Shown here: in pieces, positions 44,837 to 53,450 of the stretch
Layout of the letters: the number at the start of each line of letters is the position of its first letter
Position numbering within the stretch: position 1 is the stretch's first letter
NCBI RefSeq assembly: GCF_018687785.1
Contig: NZ_LTBL01000001.1
Span: 62,001-126,000, forward strand
DNA from: Methanovulcanius yangii
Lineage (GTDB): Archaea > Halobacteriota > Methanomicrobia > Methanomicrobiales > Methanomicrobiaceae
Direction: 5' to 3'
DNA: 64,000 nt
Made by a program: the position numbers and the translations under genes
The notes under the pieces: generated by a model
Told to the model about the DNA's origin: nothing
Database searches by the model: none
The model's input: the letters and a program-made list of their open reading frames with translations, nothing else

Positions 44837-45019
44837 GGGAGGGCGAAATAGATCTGATCTCCTCCATCGTGTCGACTGGATGAAACACCCGAGCTCAACC
44901 GGAACTCAGGGTGTCCCGTGCACCAGTATCAGTGCCGGGAACGCCTGCTCTCTCAATGGACTGCCTCATCTTCAAGACACCGAGTCCGAATTATCGGCGC
45001 ACCCGCGGAAGCGCCGTCA

Positions 45020-45508
45020 TCAGCTCCCGGCCATCTCCTCCAGCCAGCCGTTCACCTCATCGATATCCGGCACCGAGTGCACGGGGTATATCTTCACCCG
45101 GACAACCGTCCCCTCCTCGTCGATGATGACGTTGGCCCGTTCGGAAAATCCGTTTGCCTCCCGGAAGAGGCCGTACTGCCGGGCCACCTCACCATGGGGC
45201 CAGAAATCACACAAAAGCGGCGTGTGTTCAATATTGAGGGTCCCTGCCCATGCCCGTTTGCAGGGGAGGGAGTCGACGCTGATGCCGAGCGCGACAGTGT
45301 TCATCCGCTCGAACCGTTCCCGGTTCTCTTCGAGGGACATCATCTGGGCGTTGCAGTACTCCGTCCAGGCGAGCGGGTGAAACGAGAGGAGCACCCGTTT
45401 TCCCATCAGCTCGTAGAGATCGACGGTTTTATCCCGCTGGTCCTTCAGGGAGAAATTTTTTGCCGCATCTCCCGGACGAATGAGCCGTGGCTGTTGCATG
45501 GTAACCAT
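45020..45508 (-). CDS. Peroxiredoxin (AhpC/TSA family)
   Basis: A 162-residue thioredoxin-fold peroxidase. The active-site loop is SFHPLAWTEYCNAQ (P-x5-T-x2-C type, peroxidatic Cys near residue 52). A possible second Cys lies in SLPCKRAW. The protein reduces H2O2 and organic peroxides, useful in an anaerobe. The start is 45508 or 45499; the palindromic TATA element CTGATATATCAG (45526-45537) lies 23-32 bases upstream, so the message has almost no leader. Confidence 0.88.
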   Translation of the reverse strand: MVTMQQPRLIRPGDAAKNFSLKDQRDKTVDLYELMGKRVLLSFHPLAWTEYCNAQMMSLEENRERFERMNTVALGISVDSLPCKRAWAGTLNIEHTPLLCDFWPHGEVARQYGLFREANGFSERANVIIDEEGTVVRVKIYPVHSVPDIDEVNGWLEEMAGS

Positions 45509-45525
45509 CTGTTCACTACTCCGTG

Positions 45526-45537
45526 CTGATATATCAG
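45526..45537 (-). promoter_or_regulatory. Palindromic TATA element upstream of peroxiredoxin
   Basis: CTGATATATCAG, a perfect 12-base palindrome containing TATATA, at the normal TATA distance from the peroxiredoxin start. It may be read on either strand, as the genes beyond are divergent. Confidence 0.45.
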
Positions 45538-45588
45538 TCCTGTGGCAGCCACCGGTGATGGATAGTATAAGGATTTATGGGCTCAAGC

Positions 45589-45602
45589 ATCAGATATCTG
45601 AT
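45589..45602. promoter_or_regulatory. Palindrome at start of mini-membrane/YbjQ operon
   Basis: ATCAGATATCTGAT is a perfect 14-base palindrome ending two bases before the ATG at 45605, downstream of AGTATAAGG (about 45564-45572). The position between promoter and start fits an operator. Confidence 0.45.
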
Positions 45603-45604
45603 CA

Positions 45605-45784
45605 ATGCAGAGCCAAATTGCGTGGGGGATCCTGCTGATGGCGGCGGGACTTGCCATCACGGTCATCTCGCTTATATTCGTCCCGTTCTTAGCTCTCTTC
45701 TACGGCCTTCCGCTCATTGCGATCGGAGCGGCGCTTTTCATCTTCCGGAAGAGGGAGGACGTCATCGAAGAGGCTCGCGACTGA
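45605..45784 (+). CDS. 59-residue two-helix membrane protein
   Basis: A 59-residue protein. After MQSQIAWG come two transmembrane helices with a very short turn (ILLMAAGLAITVISLIFVPF, then LFYGLPLIAIGAALFIF) and a charged tail (RKREDVIEEARD). Codon use matches its neighbours. It ends 11 bases before the YbjQ-like gene, whose ribosome site (GAGGTA) overlaps this stop, so the two form an operon. No family recognised; it may be the membrane partner of the YbjQ protein. Confidence 0.7.
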   Translation: MQSQIAWGILLMAAGLAITVISLIFVPFLALFYGLPLIAIGAALFIFRKREDVIEEARD

Positions 45785-45795
45785 GGTACATAGAA

Positions 45796-46107
45796 ATGAT
45801 CATCACGACAACAGAACGAATACCGGGACATGAATACGAAATCATCGGCATCGTCTCCGGCAACACCGTCCGGGCAAAACACCTCGGCAAGGACATCATG
45901 TCGGGCCTAAAAAGCGTCGTCGGCGGGGAATTGCAGGAGTACACCGACATGCTCTCCGATGCCCGCAAGGAGTCGCTCAACCGGATGGTAAACGACGCGA
46001 AACAGGTGGGTGCCGACGCCGTCGTCAACGTCCGCTTCACCACGTCGCAGACGACCGCAGGAGCAGCGGAGCTCCTCGCGTTCGGGACTGCGGTGAAGCT
46101 GGTGTGA
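45796..46107 (+). CDS. YbjQ/UPF0145 (DUF74) family protein
   Basis: A 103-residue protein of the YbjQ family: MIITTTERIPGHEY at the start, then GIVSGNTVRAKHLGKD, and 'GADAVVNVRFTTSQ' near residue 76. The family forms pentameric rings and is often called a heavy-metal-binding domain, but the function is not established. The ATG at 45796 follows GAGGTA at about seven bases. It is preceded by the mini-membrane gene, which suggests membrane recruitment. Confidence 0.88.
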   Translation: MIITTTERIPGHEYEIIGIVSGNTVRAKHLGKDIMSGLKSVVGGELQEYTDMLSDARKESLNRMVNDAKQVGADAVVNVRFTTSQTTAGAAELLAFGTAVKLV

Positions 46108-46121
46108 CAGCCGGACGTCGA

Positions 46122-46130
46122 TTTTTTTTT
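46122..46130 (+). terminator. T9 terminator after YbjQ gene
   Basis: Nine T residues 15 bases after the stop at 46107. Confidence 0.6.
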
Positions 46131-46351
46131 AATTTCAGCCCCGGGCCATGGGAGAGGAGAGTTCCCTTCCCTTTCTCCATTCGCGCAGAGAGGGACGATT
46201 GTTCCACTTTTCAAAGCCGGAACTCAACAGAATACCCGGGACGGTGCGTTCCTCTGATTTGAAGTCCACGTAAATTCCAATCGTTTCTCGGGTGAGGGTG
46301 GGACAATAGGTATATCATCCACTATGCACATCTTGAAAACTGATCAGACCT

Positions 46352-46630
46352 ATGAGCGGGAAAAAGACATTCACCAATACCGAAGGGAAGGAAATTGGGG
46401 AACAACTTGGAATTCGGTGGGACAGGTTTACCGTTGAGGATTTTACCGCGGGAATGAACGTGGAGCTCGAACACGGGCAGCGGGATCCCGCAACAAACGT
46501 GACGAATGACGATCCCCTGATGACCGGGAAGATCGCCCTCGCCCACCTGAACGAATTCCCCGACTATTACGAACGGCTCGAAAAAATGGAAGCCGAGGCC
46601 GAGGAATTCTGGGAGAAGCGTTCTGAGTAA
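46352..46630 (+). CDS. DUF5661-family protein
   Basis: A 92-residue protein fitting DUF5661: 'EQLGIRWDRFTVEDFTAGM', VELEHGQRDP, and 'GKIALAHLNEFPDYYERL'. The His in ELEHG and in LAHLNE are conserved in the family and could bind a metal. The function is unknown; members are found in many methanogens. It is a single gene with a T9 tract directly after it (46641-46649). Confidence 0.82.
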   Translation: MSGKKTFTNTEGKEIGEQLGIRWDRFTVEDFTAGMNVELEHGQRDPATNVTNDDPLMTGKIALAHLNEFPDYYERLEKMEAEAEEFWEKRSE

Positions 46631-46640
46631 GGATGGCATC

Positions 46641-46649
46641 TTTTTTTTT
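46641..46649 (+). terminator. T9 terminator after DUF5661 gene
   Basis: Nine T residues 11 bases after the stop at 46630. Confidence 0.6.
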
Positions 46650-46698
46650 AATTGACTAGGGTTTTCTGTTCATAAACCGCCTTGGGGCAAATGCGCTG

Positions 46699-46708
46699 CT
46701 TATTTAAG
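46699..46708 (+). promoter_or_regulatory. TATA box of leaderless CPA2 antiporter
   Basis: CTTATTTAAG is centred exactly 26 bases before the ATG at 46730. No ribosome binding site follows, so transcription and translation start at the same point. Confidence 0.6.
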
Positions 46709-46729
46709 CGCATACTTCCCTTTCAGTGC

Positions 46730-47914
46730 ATGGAGAGCATTGTTACATCGATTGAATTTCAGATGAGCCTGCTCCTCTTCCTCGCACTTGCCGGCTACCT
46801 TCTGGCATCGAGGATAAACCAGTCGGCCGTCATCGGAGCAATTCTGATCGGGCTTCTGGTGGGGCCGAGCATGCTGGGCCTCATCACCTATACGGACTTT
46901 GTGAAGAGCATTGCGCACCTCGGTGCGATCATCCTTCTCTTTGTGATAGGCTTCGAGTTCAACGTCCGGGATATCCTGAAAGTCCGCTATGGAGTCATCG
47001 GGATCATCGGGGTGATCATCCCATGGATAGGGGGATATGGCATCACCGTCCTCTTCGGGTTTGACACAGCAAGCGCGGTCTTTGTCGGAACGGCGCTGAC
47101 GGCAACGAGCATCGCCATCACCGCCAACGTCCTCAAGGAGATAGGGATGCTTCAGACCGAAGCGGCACGTGCCATCGTCGGGGTGGCGATCATCGATGAC
47201 ATCCTCTCCCTGCTGGCACTATCGCTCACCGGGGATCTGGTCGCAGGGAGCATCTCCGCCGCCTCCATCGGTCTGGTGTTCGTCAAGGCCCTCGGGTTCA
47301 TCATCATCGGCGGGGCCCTCGGGATCTTCGGGGTCAGCCGGCTCATCGAGCGGGTGGACAAATCGAATCTTGCCGTGAAGTACCCTGAATTCGTCTTCAT
47401 ATTCGCGATGATGATCGCCTTTCTCTACGCGATGTTCGCCGACCTGATGGGGCTCTCCGGGATCGTCGGCGCCTTCATCGCGGGGGTTGCGTTCGAAGGG
47501 GTCGGGCTGAAGAACAGCAAGGACGTAAAAGAGGGGGCGGAATACCTGCAGATCATCTTCGCCTCGATCTTCTTCATATCGCTCGGCATCCTTGCCGACT
47601 TTACGGCGGTGACGACGGAGATCCTGATCTTCCTCGTGGTGCTGACGGTGGTGGCCATCATCACCAAGGTGGTCGGGTGCGGCCTTCCCGCCCGGGCGAT
47701 GGGCATGTGCCGGGAGGATTCGCTCATCATCGGGTTCGGGATGGCCCCGCGGGGGGAGGTGGCGATGATCGTCGCCCTCATTGGGCTGGAACAGGGCCTC
47801 ATCGGTCAGGGAATCTTCGTTGCCATCGTCCTGATGAGCCTTCTGACGACTGTTATCACCCCCATCGTCTACCGGAACTGGTTCTTCAAAGGAGCCTACT
47901 GCACGTATGAGTGA
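46730..47914 (+). CDS. Kef-type (CPA2) cation/proton antiporter
   Basis: A 394-residue membrane protein with about 12 helices. It has the CPA2 Asp-Asp motif in VGVAIIDDILSLLAL, 'GTALTATSIAITA' in the unwound helix, and 'FGMAPRGEVAMIVALIG' near the end. The family exchanges Na+ or K+ for protons electrogenically. There is no TrkA-N domain, unlike full KefB/C. The ATG at 46730 is chosen because the promoter position fits a leaderless message; a longer frame from 46682 lacks a ribosome site. A T9 tract follows. Confidence 0.9.
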   Translation: MESIVTSIEFQMSLLLFLALAGYLLASRINQSAVIGAILIGLLVGPSMLGLITYTDFVKSIAHLGAIILLFVIGFEFNVRDILKVRYGVIGIIGVIIPWIGGYGITVLFGFDTASAVFVGTALTATSIAITANVLKEIGMLQTEAARAIVGVAIIDDILSLLALSLTGDLVAGSISAASIGLVFVKALGFIIIGGALGIFGVSRLIERVDKSNLAVKYPEFVFIFAMMIAFLYAMFADLMGLSGIVGAFIAGVAFEGVGLKNSKDVKEGAEYLQIIFASIFFISLGILADFTAVTTEILIFLVVLTVVAIITKVVGCGLPARAMGMCREDSLIIGFGMAPRGEVAMIVALIGLEQGLIGQGIFVAIVLMSLLTTVITPIVYRNWFFKGAYCTYE

Positions 47915-47932
47915 ACGGTAACCACGAACTCC

Positions 47933-47941
47933 TTTTTTTTT
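47933..47941 (+). terminator. T9 terminator after CPA2 antiporter
   Basis: Nine T residues 18 bases after the stop at 47914. Confidence 0.6.
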
Positions 47942-48056
47942 ATCAGGGCGGCCGCCGGCACCTGCTGGAAGGTGACTGCTGAAGGGAGCAGGAATAAGCC
48001 ACTCCTTGGATGCAATTGTAAGAATGCCGGTTTTTAACGAATTTTTTCGGTGCGTA

Positions 48057-48827
48057 TCAGCGCACATGCAGAGCGTTGCTCTTAGCGATCTTCCTCTTCA
48101 CCTTCCCCCACGACCCTGTCGTAAGAAAACTCTCTTCCATGAACCCGACCATTCGCTCGAACGTCTTCATGGGGACGGCAAAGGTGAGAACGTCTATCGG
48201 GACGCAGGGCCGGGCCGAGGGGTCGAACATCCCGAAGACCGCCTTGGGGTTTTCTTTCTGCTGTTCGAGCCAGGGATAGTGGACGACGGAGCTGCACCCG
48301 GCGCCGAACGGACAGACGACGCCGTACGGGTCGGACTGATCGAAGTTTGCGAGCGTAAAGAGCCCTGAGAGAACTTCTCCGCGTGCGAAGAAGACGACGG
48401 CGTCCGGGTGGTCGGTCTCCGTCAGGCGGTCCCAGCGTTTGAAGAGGTAGTTCTTTCCTCCTGCGGGGATACGAGCGGTCCCGGCATCGAGAGCGTCAAC
48501 GATCTCCGGCGTCTGCTTGTAGCGCTCACCCTCGACACCTCCGGGCTTTCCATACGAGAGAAAGTAGCGGAAGTCCTCGAACCGTTCGCCCTCGTAGCCG
48601 AGATAGAACCTCGCCCCCCGGCACCCGACGGACTCCTCCCCAAAGACCAGGTCCTGCCCCCTTCGCACCTTCGCAAGGTCACAGACGAAGCAGCGCCATC
48701 CCGTCGGGGCGAAAGCCCGCTCCACCCCTCTGGCCTTCCCGCCCAGCTCGAAGGTGATGGGCAGCTCGGCGCCGGGGAAATACCTGTTCCAGCGGTGTAT
48801 GAAGGTGTCACGCAGTCCGGTGTCCAT
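48057..48827 (-). CDS. DUF169-family protein
   Basis: A 256-residue protein of the DUF169 family common in methanogens. Family-like features are an N-terminal 'ELPITFELGG', WRCFVCDLAKVRRG with cysteines, GCRGARFYLG, and a conserved 'GVVCPFGAGCSSVVHYPW'. Several Cys and Gly-rich loops suggest a cofactor or metal site, but the function is unknown. The ATG at 48827 is chosen because the domain begins there; upstream in-frame codons give an unlikely Pro/Arg-rich stretch. Confidence 0.82.
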   Translation of the reverse strand: MDTGLRDTFIHRWNRYFPGAELPITFELGGKARGVERAFAPTGWRCFVCDLAKVRRGQDLVFGEESVGCRGARFYLGYEGERFEDFRYFLSYGKPGGVEGERYKQTPEIVDALDAGTARIPAGGKNYLFKRWDRLTETDHPDAVVFFARGEVLSGLFTLANFDQSDPYGVVCPFGAGCSSVVHYPWLEQQKENPKAVFGMFDPSARPCVPIDVLTFAVPMKTFERMVGFMEESFLTTGSWGKVKRKIAKSNALHVR

Positions 48828-49024
48828 GGATGGTCTATATTCGGGACGGGGTGATGAAGGTTGGGGTTGGGCGAAGGGGGCTATGAGATGGACGGCCCTG
48901 CGAGAAAGGGATGGGATAAGGAAATGAAGTGGGAAGGGAAGAACTACCTGCAAGGTCCGTCGCCGGATCCGGTCACGTTCATTCACTTCGAAAGATTTAG
49001 GGCTGTTGATCGGGATTCTTAGGA

Positions 49025-49438
49025 ATGGAATTGAAATGGCAAATATCCGTTATTTTTGTCATTGCGGTGGTATGCGCCTGTGGTTGCGTGAGCAGTCCGA
49101 AATATGCATCCGGGGATATTGTCGATGGTGTGGGCCCGGCATCAACGGCAGTATATATCGTGGAGTATGATGAAGGAAGGGACGCCTACAGGATTGCCGT
49201 TGTGGCACAATCGGAGAACGATGACTGGGCAATTCCGTATAACTGGGATTCACTGGATTTCGATCCAGCCGGGCTCACCAGGGAGGATCTGGGAAACTGG
49301 ATGGATGCCGGAGAGGTCGAGTCGCGAAATCCCCTGAAGATCGACAATGTATCCTTTGATGACCTCAAGGCCAATACCGTCCACCTCCATGAACTGTCTC
49401 TTTTGGATTCTCAGGAGCATCCAATTTCTGGGATCTGA
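49025..49438 (+). CDS. Small lipoprotein-like secreted protein
   Basis: A 137-residue protein. The N-terminus (ISVIFVIAVVCACGCVSS) is a lipoprotein signal with the candidate lipidated Cys at C21. The mature part is acidic, with YASGDIVDG and 'YRIAVVAQSENDDWAIPYNW' and no recognisable domain. A similar 'GDIV' start is seen in small methanogen lipoproteins of unknown function. It stands alone. Confidence 0.7.
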   Translation: MELKWQISVIFVIAVVCACGCVSSPKYASGDIVDGVGPASTAVYIVEYDEGRDAYRIAVVAQSENDDWAIPYNWDSLDFDPAGLTREDLGNWMDAGEVESRNPLKIDNVSFDDLKANTVHLHELSLLDSQEHPISGI

Positions 49439-49895
49439 AATCGGGGGAGTGTAGACGATCGCATCGTCGTGGTGTGCACAAGAAACGCTTAAATAACTCT
49501 ATTTTGACCGGAATGACAGGGAATCAACGATTGACACAGATGCGAAATACAGCCTGATCACGCTCTTCGCCGCCCCTCGGCCCCTCTGAAAACCGACGGT
49601 CTGTACAGGGCCATGATACTCCCCGCAATATCGTCCGTTACGCGTGAAAAAGGATAGAGGTGGTTCTTTTTTTGTGCACCAGAAAACCCCGGAAACGAGG
49701 GTAGAATCGGCTTTCTTTCAGCCGGAAACAGTACTCACGGTCCTGTGAATCTGGTGTTCTGCGGGGGTCGACTGGTCTGCCGTTCGTGAAGGAGTTCCTG
49801 TGGAGGGGTGTCCCCAAACCGGCATGGAAAGGTGTATGGGCTATGGGTGTGTGAGAGGTCGGTGCAGGGAATTCCTTCACCCGAATATGGTTCGG
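49439..49895. other. Spacer with orphan promoter and T7 tract
   Basis: About 450 bases with no supported protein gene. It holds a strong TATA element and a downstream T7 tract (see candidate RNA). The rest is mixed in composition without features. Confidence 0.4.
49488..49669 (+). ncRNA. Candidate small RNA between orphan TATA box and T7 tract
   Basis: ACGCTTAAATAACTC (49487-49501) is an excellent TATA/BRE element, but only a 14-codon frame follows. About 150 bases after the expected start (near 49519) there is a T7 run (49662-49669 region). No known RNA family is recognised, and a decayed gene is the alternative. Confidence 0.3.
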
Positions 49896-50075
49896 TCACT
49901 TGTGCCGGATAAAATAACACTCCCCCCAGTCCTTCCGCTCACCGGGCTTCATCCCAACCAGCATATCTTCGGCATGGTCTTCACAGACATTCTGCTTGAC
50001 GCATCCGAGAATCTGGATGCCGATCGCCTTCTTTCCGCAAAAATCACATCTGGTATTCAGCAGTGGATTGTTCAT
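49896..50075 (-). CDS. 59-residue zinc-finger-like protein (leaderless)
   Basis: A 59-residue protein: NTRCDFCGKKAIG near the start, then ILGCVKQNVCEDHAED, and ECYFIRHK at the end. The CxxC plus C-x5-C-x2-H pattern indicates one zinc site. The ATG at 50075 lies 26 bases from the centre of the TATA element at 50097-50105 and has no ribosome site, so it is leaderless. It lies downstream of the mcr terminator as its own unit. The function is unknown. Confidence 0.65.
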   Translation of the reverse strand: MNNPLLNTRCDFCGKKAIGIQILGCVKQNVCEDHAEDMLVGMKPGERKDWGECYFIRHK

Positions 50076-50096
50076 CTATTATAGTTTACATATTGG

Positions 50097-50105
50097 AATA
50101 TTTAA
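50097..50105 (-). promoter_or_regulatory. TATA box of small zinc-finger-like gene
   Basis: TTAAATATT on the minus strand, centred 26 bases before the ATG at 50075. Confidence 0.55.
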
Positions 50106-50391
50106 TCATATTTCATGAATCTATCTGCAGTGAAATGTACCTGATTAACATCACGGGCCTCCAACAAACCTCCGCGCAAAAACCACCCTTCCGGCCGGAA
50201 TGCGCTGACGGTCAGGCAGGTCCCTTCACCTGATGGGAAATGGCAGGTATCATCAGAGGATCAAATGCCACTCGATGCATACGCAATGGCACAAAACAGT
50301 ATCTTCCCACTAAATCGGGGTGTAAAATGAATTACCCCGATCTCTATTCGGATGGAAAAGCCCAATTTTTTTTGTTTATGCGGGAACGGGT

Positions 50392-50398
50392 AAAAAAA
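50392..50398 (-). terminator. T7 terminator of mcr operon
   Basis: Seven T residues on the minus strand, about 18 bases after the mcrA stop codon (50416). Confidence 0.6.
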
Positions 50399-50415
50399 TT
50401 GGAATATTGGGTGTC

Positions 50416-52122
50416 TTACCGTGCAGGTATGACGAGTGAGCGCTCTCCGGCGGGCATGAACTCGCGGATTGCACCACGTGCGAACTCGCGACGCGGGTCG
50501 GAGAAGTCGAAACTGAGTGACGGGTCTGCAAAGGTGATCTTCACGAGCGGACTGTAACAGAACTCGTCGCCACGGCCGTAGTGTGCACCGGAGACAATAG
50601 CTGCGTATTCTCCCTGGTGACCGACGTTCATTGCATAGTTCGGGTAGTTCGGTCCACGAAGCTCGCCCATCAGACCGCGGTCGCCGTCCATGGCAAGAGA
50701 GTTTGCTGAACCACACTGGTCCTGCAGGTCGTATCCGAAGAAGCCGAGACGTGACCAGCCTTCCTTGTGCATGAGCATGGAAAGGTACCATCCGTTCAGA
50801 CCGGCGTTGGAGTTGCCGGTACCGATGGAACAGGTCAGACCACAGGCTGCTGCCATAACACCAGCACGCTGGGAACCTCCGAAGTGGTCCTCCATCATGG
50901 TGGGGAACTGTTCGTACTGCTCCATTGCATTGAGGTTGACCTCGGTTGCAAGGTCGTTGACGATGTCCTGGGTAGGCTCGATGACCTGGTCGGGTGACGG
51001 TGCGGTGTAGTCGAAGTTGTACTTGTCCTTCAGGTAGTCCATACCGTAGTAGGTGAACTCATCGAGGATGTTGTCGGTGTATGCTGCGGTGGCGTACTGG
51101 GTGAACCCGACACCACCGGACATGTAGGAACCGAGCCAGATCTGGTCGAAGAGCATGACACCGGCACCGACAACCTCGAGGGAGGCACGGGCGGGGTCAT
51201 TGGGGTGCTTGCGGTCTGCCTGAATGATATCTCCGAACAGACCGAACTTGATACCACCGGGCTCGTTCGGGCCACGGGCACGGCGGGCAGGCAGGAGTGA
51301 TCCCATCTGGACAACGCCGGCGTGCTTTGCTGCGTAGGAAAGGTCAGCGACTGCTGCTTCACCGGCGCACATCCTGTATGCTGCGATGAAGGACATACCG
51401 ATCTGCATTGCAGACCACCTGGAGGTGGTTCCACCATCACACGTACGGGAGACGATGGTCGGGATGTGGATTGCCTGGTACATCGACTTGCCGACTTCCT
51501 TCTTGAGTTCCTCGGCTGCGTCTTCGGAGAAGAGCTTGTTGATGTCGATGAGGAACTGGGGCTCGATGTCATCGGCCATCTCGTCGTCACCGGTGAAGAC
51601 CTTCACGTAACAGTCATCGACGAGGCCGGGGTGGGTCTCGACCATGTGTTCCTGAACCACTGCTGCACCGGGCATGGCGTGGTTGAGGATGTGGAGGTAT
51701 TCGTTGATGGTCTCGGGGGTAACTTCCTTGCCGAGACGCTTCTGGAGGGTGGCGTGTGCCATGTCCATGCCGACGATGACGGTACGGCGGATGTCGTCCC
51801 AGAACTGCTGCATTGCAGCGTTGTTGACGAAGTGAAGGTCGTCACCCTCACAGTAGATGCCGGACTGGGAGACCTGGTAGGTCATGAGCTGTCTCTGACC
51901 CATCGGGATACCGCCAAGGTGGCAGCGCTCGGGGTCGTACATGGAGATGCCACGTTCCTTCTCGATTGCCTCGGTTGCCTTCATGAACTCGCGCTTACGC
52001 GGAGACTGGCGGACACCATTGAAGTTGTAGAAAGTGGTTTTCTCGGATTCAATATCCTGTCCCTTAAATTTCTCGTTGAGTGAATCAAGGAAAAGTTTCT
52101 GTGCTCTCTCGATTTTTGCCAT
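50416..52122 (-). CDS. mcrA: Methyl-coenzyme M reductase subunit alpha
   Basis: A 568-residue McrA, the catalytic subunit that joins methyl-CoM and CoB to release methane. Positions equivalent to the known active site are all present: Q157 (the F430 nickel ligand, in VVQEHM), H267 (methyl-His site, AAKHAGV), R281 (methyl-Arg site, PARRARG), Q418 (methyl-Gln site, GGSQRAG), G463 (thioglycine site), D468 and C470 (GYDLQDQCG). The sequence in the 330-350 region, [16 protein letters not shown], is the universal mcrA primer region. Last gene of the operon, with GGAGTGAT before the ATG. Whether the modifications occur cannot be seen. Confidence 0.99.
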   Translation of the reverse strand: MAKIERAQKLFLDSLNEKFKGQDIESEKTTFYNFNGVRQSPRKREFMKATEAIEKERGISMYDPERCHLGGIPMGQRQLMTYQVSQSGIYCEGDDLHFVNNAAMQQFWDDIRRTVIVGMDMAHATLQKRLGKEVTPETINEYLHILNHAMPGAAVVQEHMVETHPGLVDDCYVKVFTGDDEMADDIEPQFLIDINKLFSEDAAEELKKEVGKSMYQAIHIPTIVSRTCDGGTTSRWSAMQIGMSFIAAYRMCAGEAAVADLSYAAKHAGVVQMGSLLPARRARGPNEPGGIKFGLFGDIIQADRKHPNDPARASLEVVGAGVMLFDQIWLGSYMSGGVGFTQYATAAYTDNILDEFTYYGMDYLKDKYNFDYTAPSPDQVIEPTQDIVNDLATEVNLNAMEQYEQFPTMMEDHFGGSQRAGVMAAACGLTCSIGTGNSNAGLNGWYLSMLMHKEGWSRLGFFGYDLQDQCGSANSLAMDGDRGLMGELRGPNYPNYAMNVGHQGEYAAIVSGAHYGRGDEFCYSPLVKITFADPSLSFDFSDPRREFARGAIREFMPAGERSLVIPAR

Positions 52123-52127
52123 TTAAA

Positions 52128-52892
52128 TCACTCCTCTTTCGGCATGAAGCCGTATTTTGTCCTGAGCGTGTGGACACGCACGATGTACTCGACATATTCC
52201 TTGTCATCGCGGTATGCTGTTCCGACGAGTGAGTGGAAGATGGTGGAGTGTGCCTTGAGCCATTCCTCGTCCATGGGCTTGCCGACGGCAACCTCGCGGT
52301 CGAGGGGGACACCGATCTGGTCCTTCACGTATTTGACGACGCCGTCATCGGAAAGAACGCAGCGCTGGAGCATGTCGAACTGCATGCCGTCTTCAGAGAG
52401 ACGCAGGGAGTGTCCGTGGACGGTTGCACCACGCATGCTGACGAGGGCGGGGTCGAACATCTCGGTCTCGATGAGGAGCTTGGAGTACTGCTCGAGGTCA
52501 CGCTCGCGGCACTCGACGATCTGACGACCGGAGAGGGTACCGGGGTCGATACCGCGGAAGCGGTACATCTCTGCGTAGGTACGCTGGTACGGCTGGGACG
52601 GTGCGTTGAACATCGAGTCTGCAAACTGTACGTAGCGGACGCGGTCTCCTGCCTTTGCACCCTCGGTCGGTGTGACGAGCTTGCGCATCGGGCAGTCTGG
52701 TTCCTGCTGCTCCGCGAGTGGCGGGTGGGCGGTCGGGTATGCAGAACCCGGTGCACGGTGGCCGAGTACCATGACGACATCTTCGTCGGTGACGTCGCGG
52801 ATCTTTTCGAGTTCGTAGTTGGGGTTCATCTGGTTACGCCTGTTTTCAGCGACAACCGATGTACCGGGGCCATACTGTGGTGTATATGCCAT
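52128..52892 (-). CDS. mcrG: Methyl-coenzyme M reductase subunit gamma
   Basis: A 254-residue McrG, the gamma subunit of the (alpha-beta-gamma)2 reductase. It starts MAYTPQYGPGTSVVAENRR and contains 'DEDVVMVLGHRAPGSAYPT' and 'GSVRGATVHGHSLRL'-type family blocks (here VSMRGATVHGHSLRL). It contributes to the F430/coenzyme B channel. GAGGTGA lies seven bases before the ATG. It directly follows mcrD and precedes mcrA by five bases. Confidence 0.98.
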   Translation of the reverse strand: MAYTPQYGPGTSVVAENRRNQMNPNYELEKIRDVTDEDVVMVLGHRAPGSAYPTAHPPLAEQQEPDCPMRKLVTPTEGAKAGDRVRYVQFADSMFNAPSQPYQRTYAEMYRFRGIDPGTLSGRQIVECRERDLEQYSKLLIETEMFDPALVSMRGATVHGHSLRLSEDGMQFDMLQRCVLSDDGVVKYVKDQIGVPLDREVAVGKPMDEEWLKAHSTIFHSLVGTAYRDDKEYVEYIVRVHTLRTKYGFMPKEE

Positions 52893-52959
52893 TTATTTTT
52901 CACCTCAATTGTTTGGTTAACCTATTTTCAGTGGAATGATGTCTGCCAGTGTGCGTCCG

Positions 52960-53430
52960 TCAGCGCAGCCCCTGTATGATGATGGGGGCTTCCTTTCGTC
53001 GCGGGTCGGTCAGCCCGATGATGGTATCGTCTGCATCCGGTCCGTATTTTGCGTAATCCGTGAGCGTGGCCTGCGTCTTCATGAACTGCCCTTTCTGAAG
53101 CTGGTAGGGAAATTTCGTGAAGATGTCGTCGCATGTTTGCTCGATCTCTGCAATGACGGATGCATCGGTGACTTCTGCGGTGACCATGCCCACCTGCACC
53201 CGGAGCTCCACATCCGTATCGCCGACCGTAATTGTTCGTCGGTTGGTGTTGGGGTTGGGCTTGCCGCGTGCGGGACCATAGGGCACGGTTGCCGGCAGAC
53301 TCGGGCCGCTGATCATCAGCCGGCGGATGCCTGAAATGCCGGCGACTGCGTTGAGGAGGCGCTCGGCCGTTTCGGGTCCTAATATGCGAAGAGGCACGAT
53401 TCTGCACTGTGGATATCTGGCGTCTGTCAT
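52960..53430 (-). CDS. mcrD: Methyl-coenzyme M reductase operon protein D
   Basis: A 156-residue McrD. It starts MTDARYPQCRIVPLRILG and contains the family blocks SGPSLPATVPYGPARG and 'DDIFTKFPYQLQKGQFMKTQ'. McrD interacts with MCR and is thought to act in assembly or activation, but is not part of the mature enzyme. The ATG at 53430 is used; a TTG at 53439 is in frame. It lies between mcrB and mcrG, and only 67 bases separate it from mcrG, so mcrC is absent from its usual place. Confidence 0.96.
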   Translation of the reverse strand: MTDARYPQCRIVPLRILGPETAERLLNAVAGISGIRRLMISGPSLPATVPYGPARGKPNPNTNRRTITVGDTDVELRVQVGMVTAEVTDASVIAEIEQTCDDIFTKFPYQLQKGQFMKTQATLTDYAKYGPDADDTIIGLTDPRRKEAPIIIQGLR

Positions 53431-53450
53431 TCGAATCAACGGGTGTTTGT

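Larger units (their letters stand above)
50076..50415. other. Spacer downstream of mcrA
   Basis: About 340 bases with no gene. It contains the promoter of the small zinc protein, the palindrome TTCCGGCCGGAA (50189-50200) and the mcr terminator. Confidence 0.45.
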
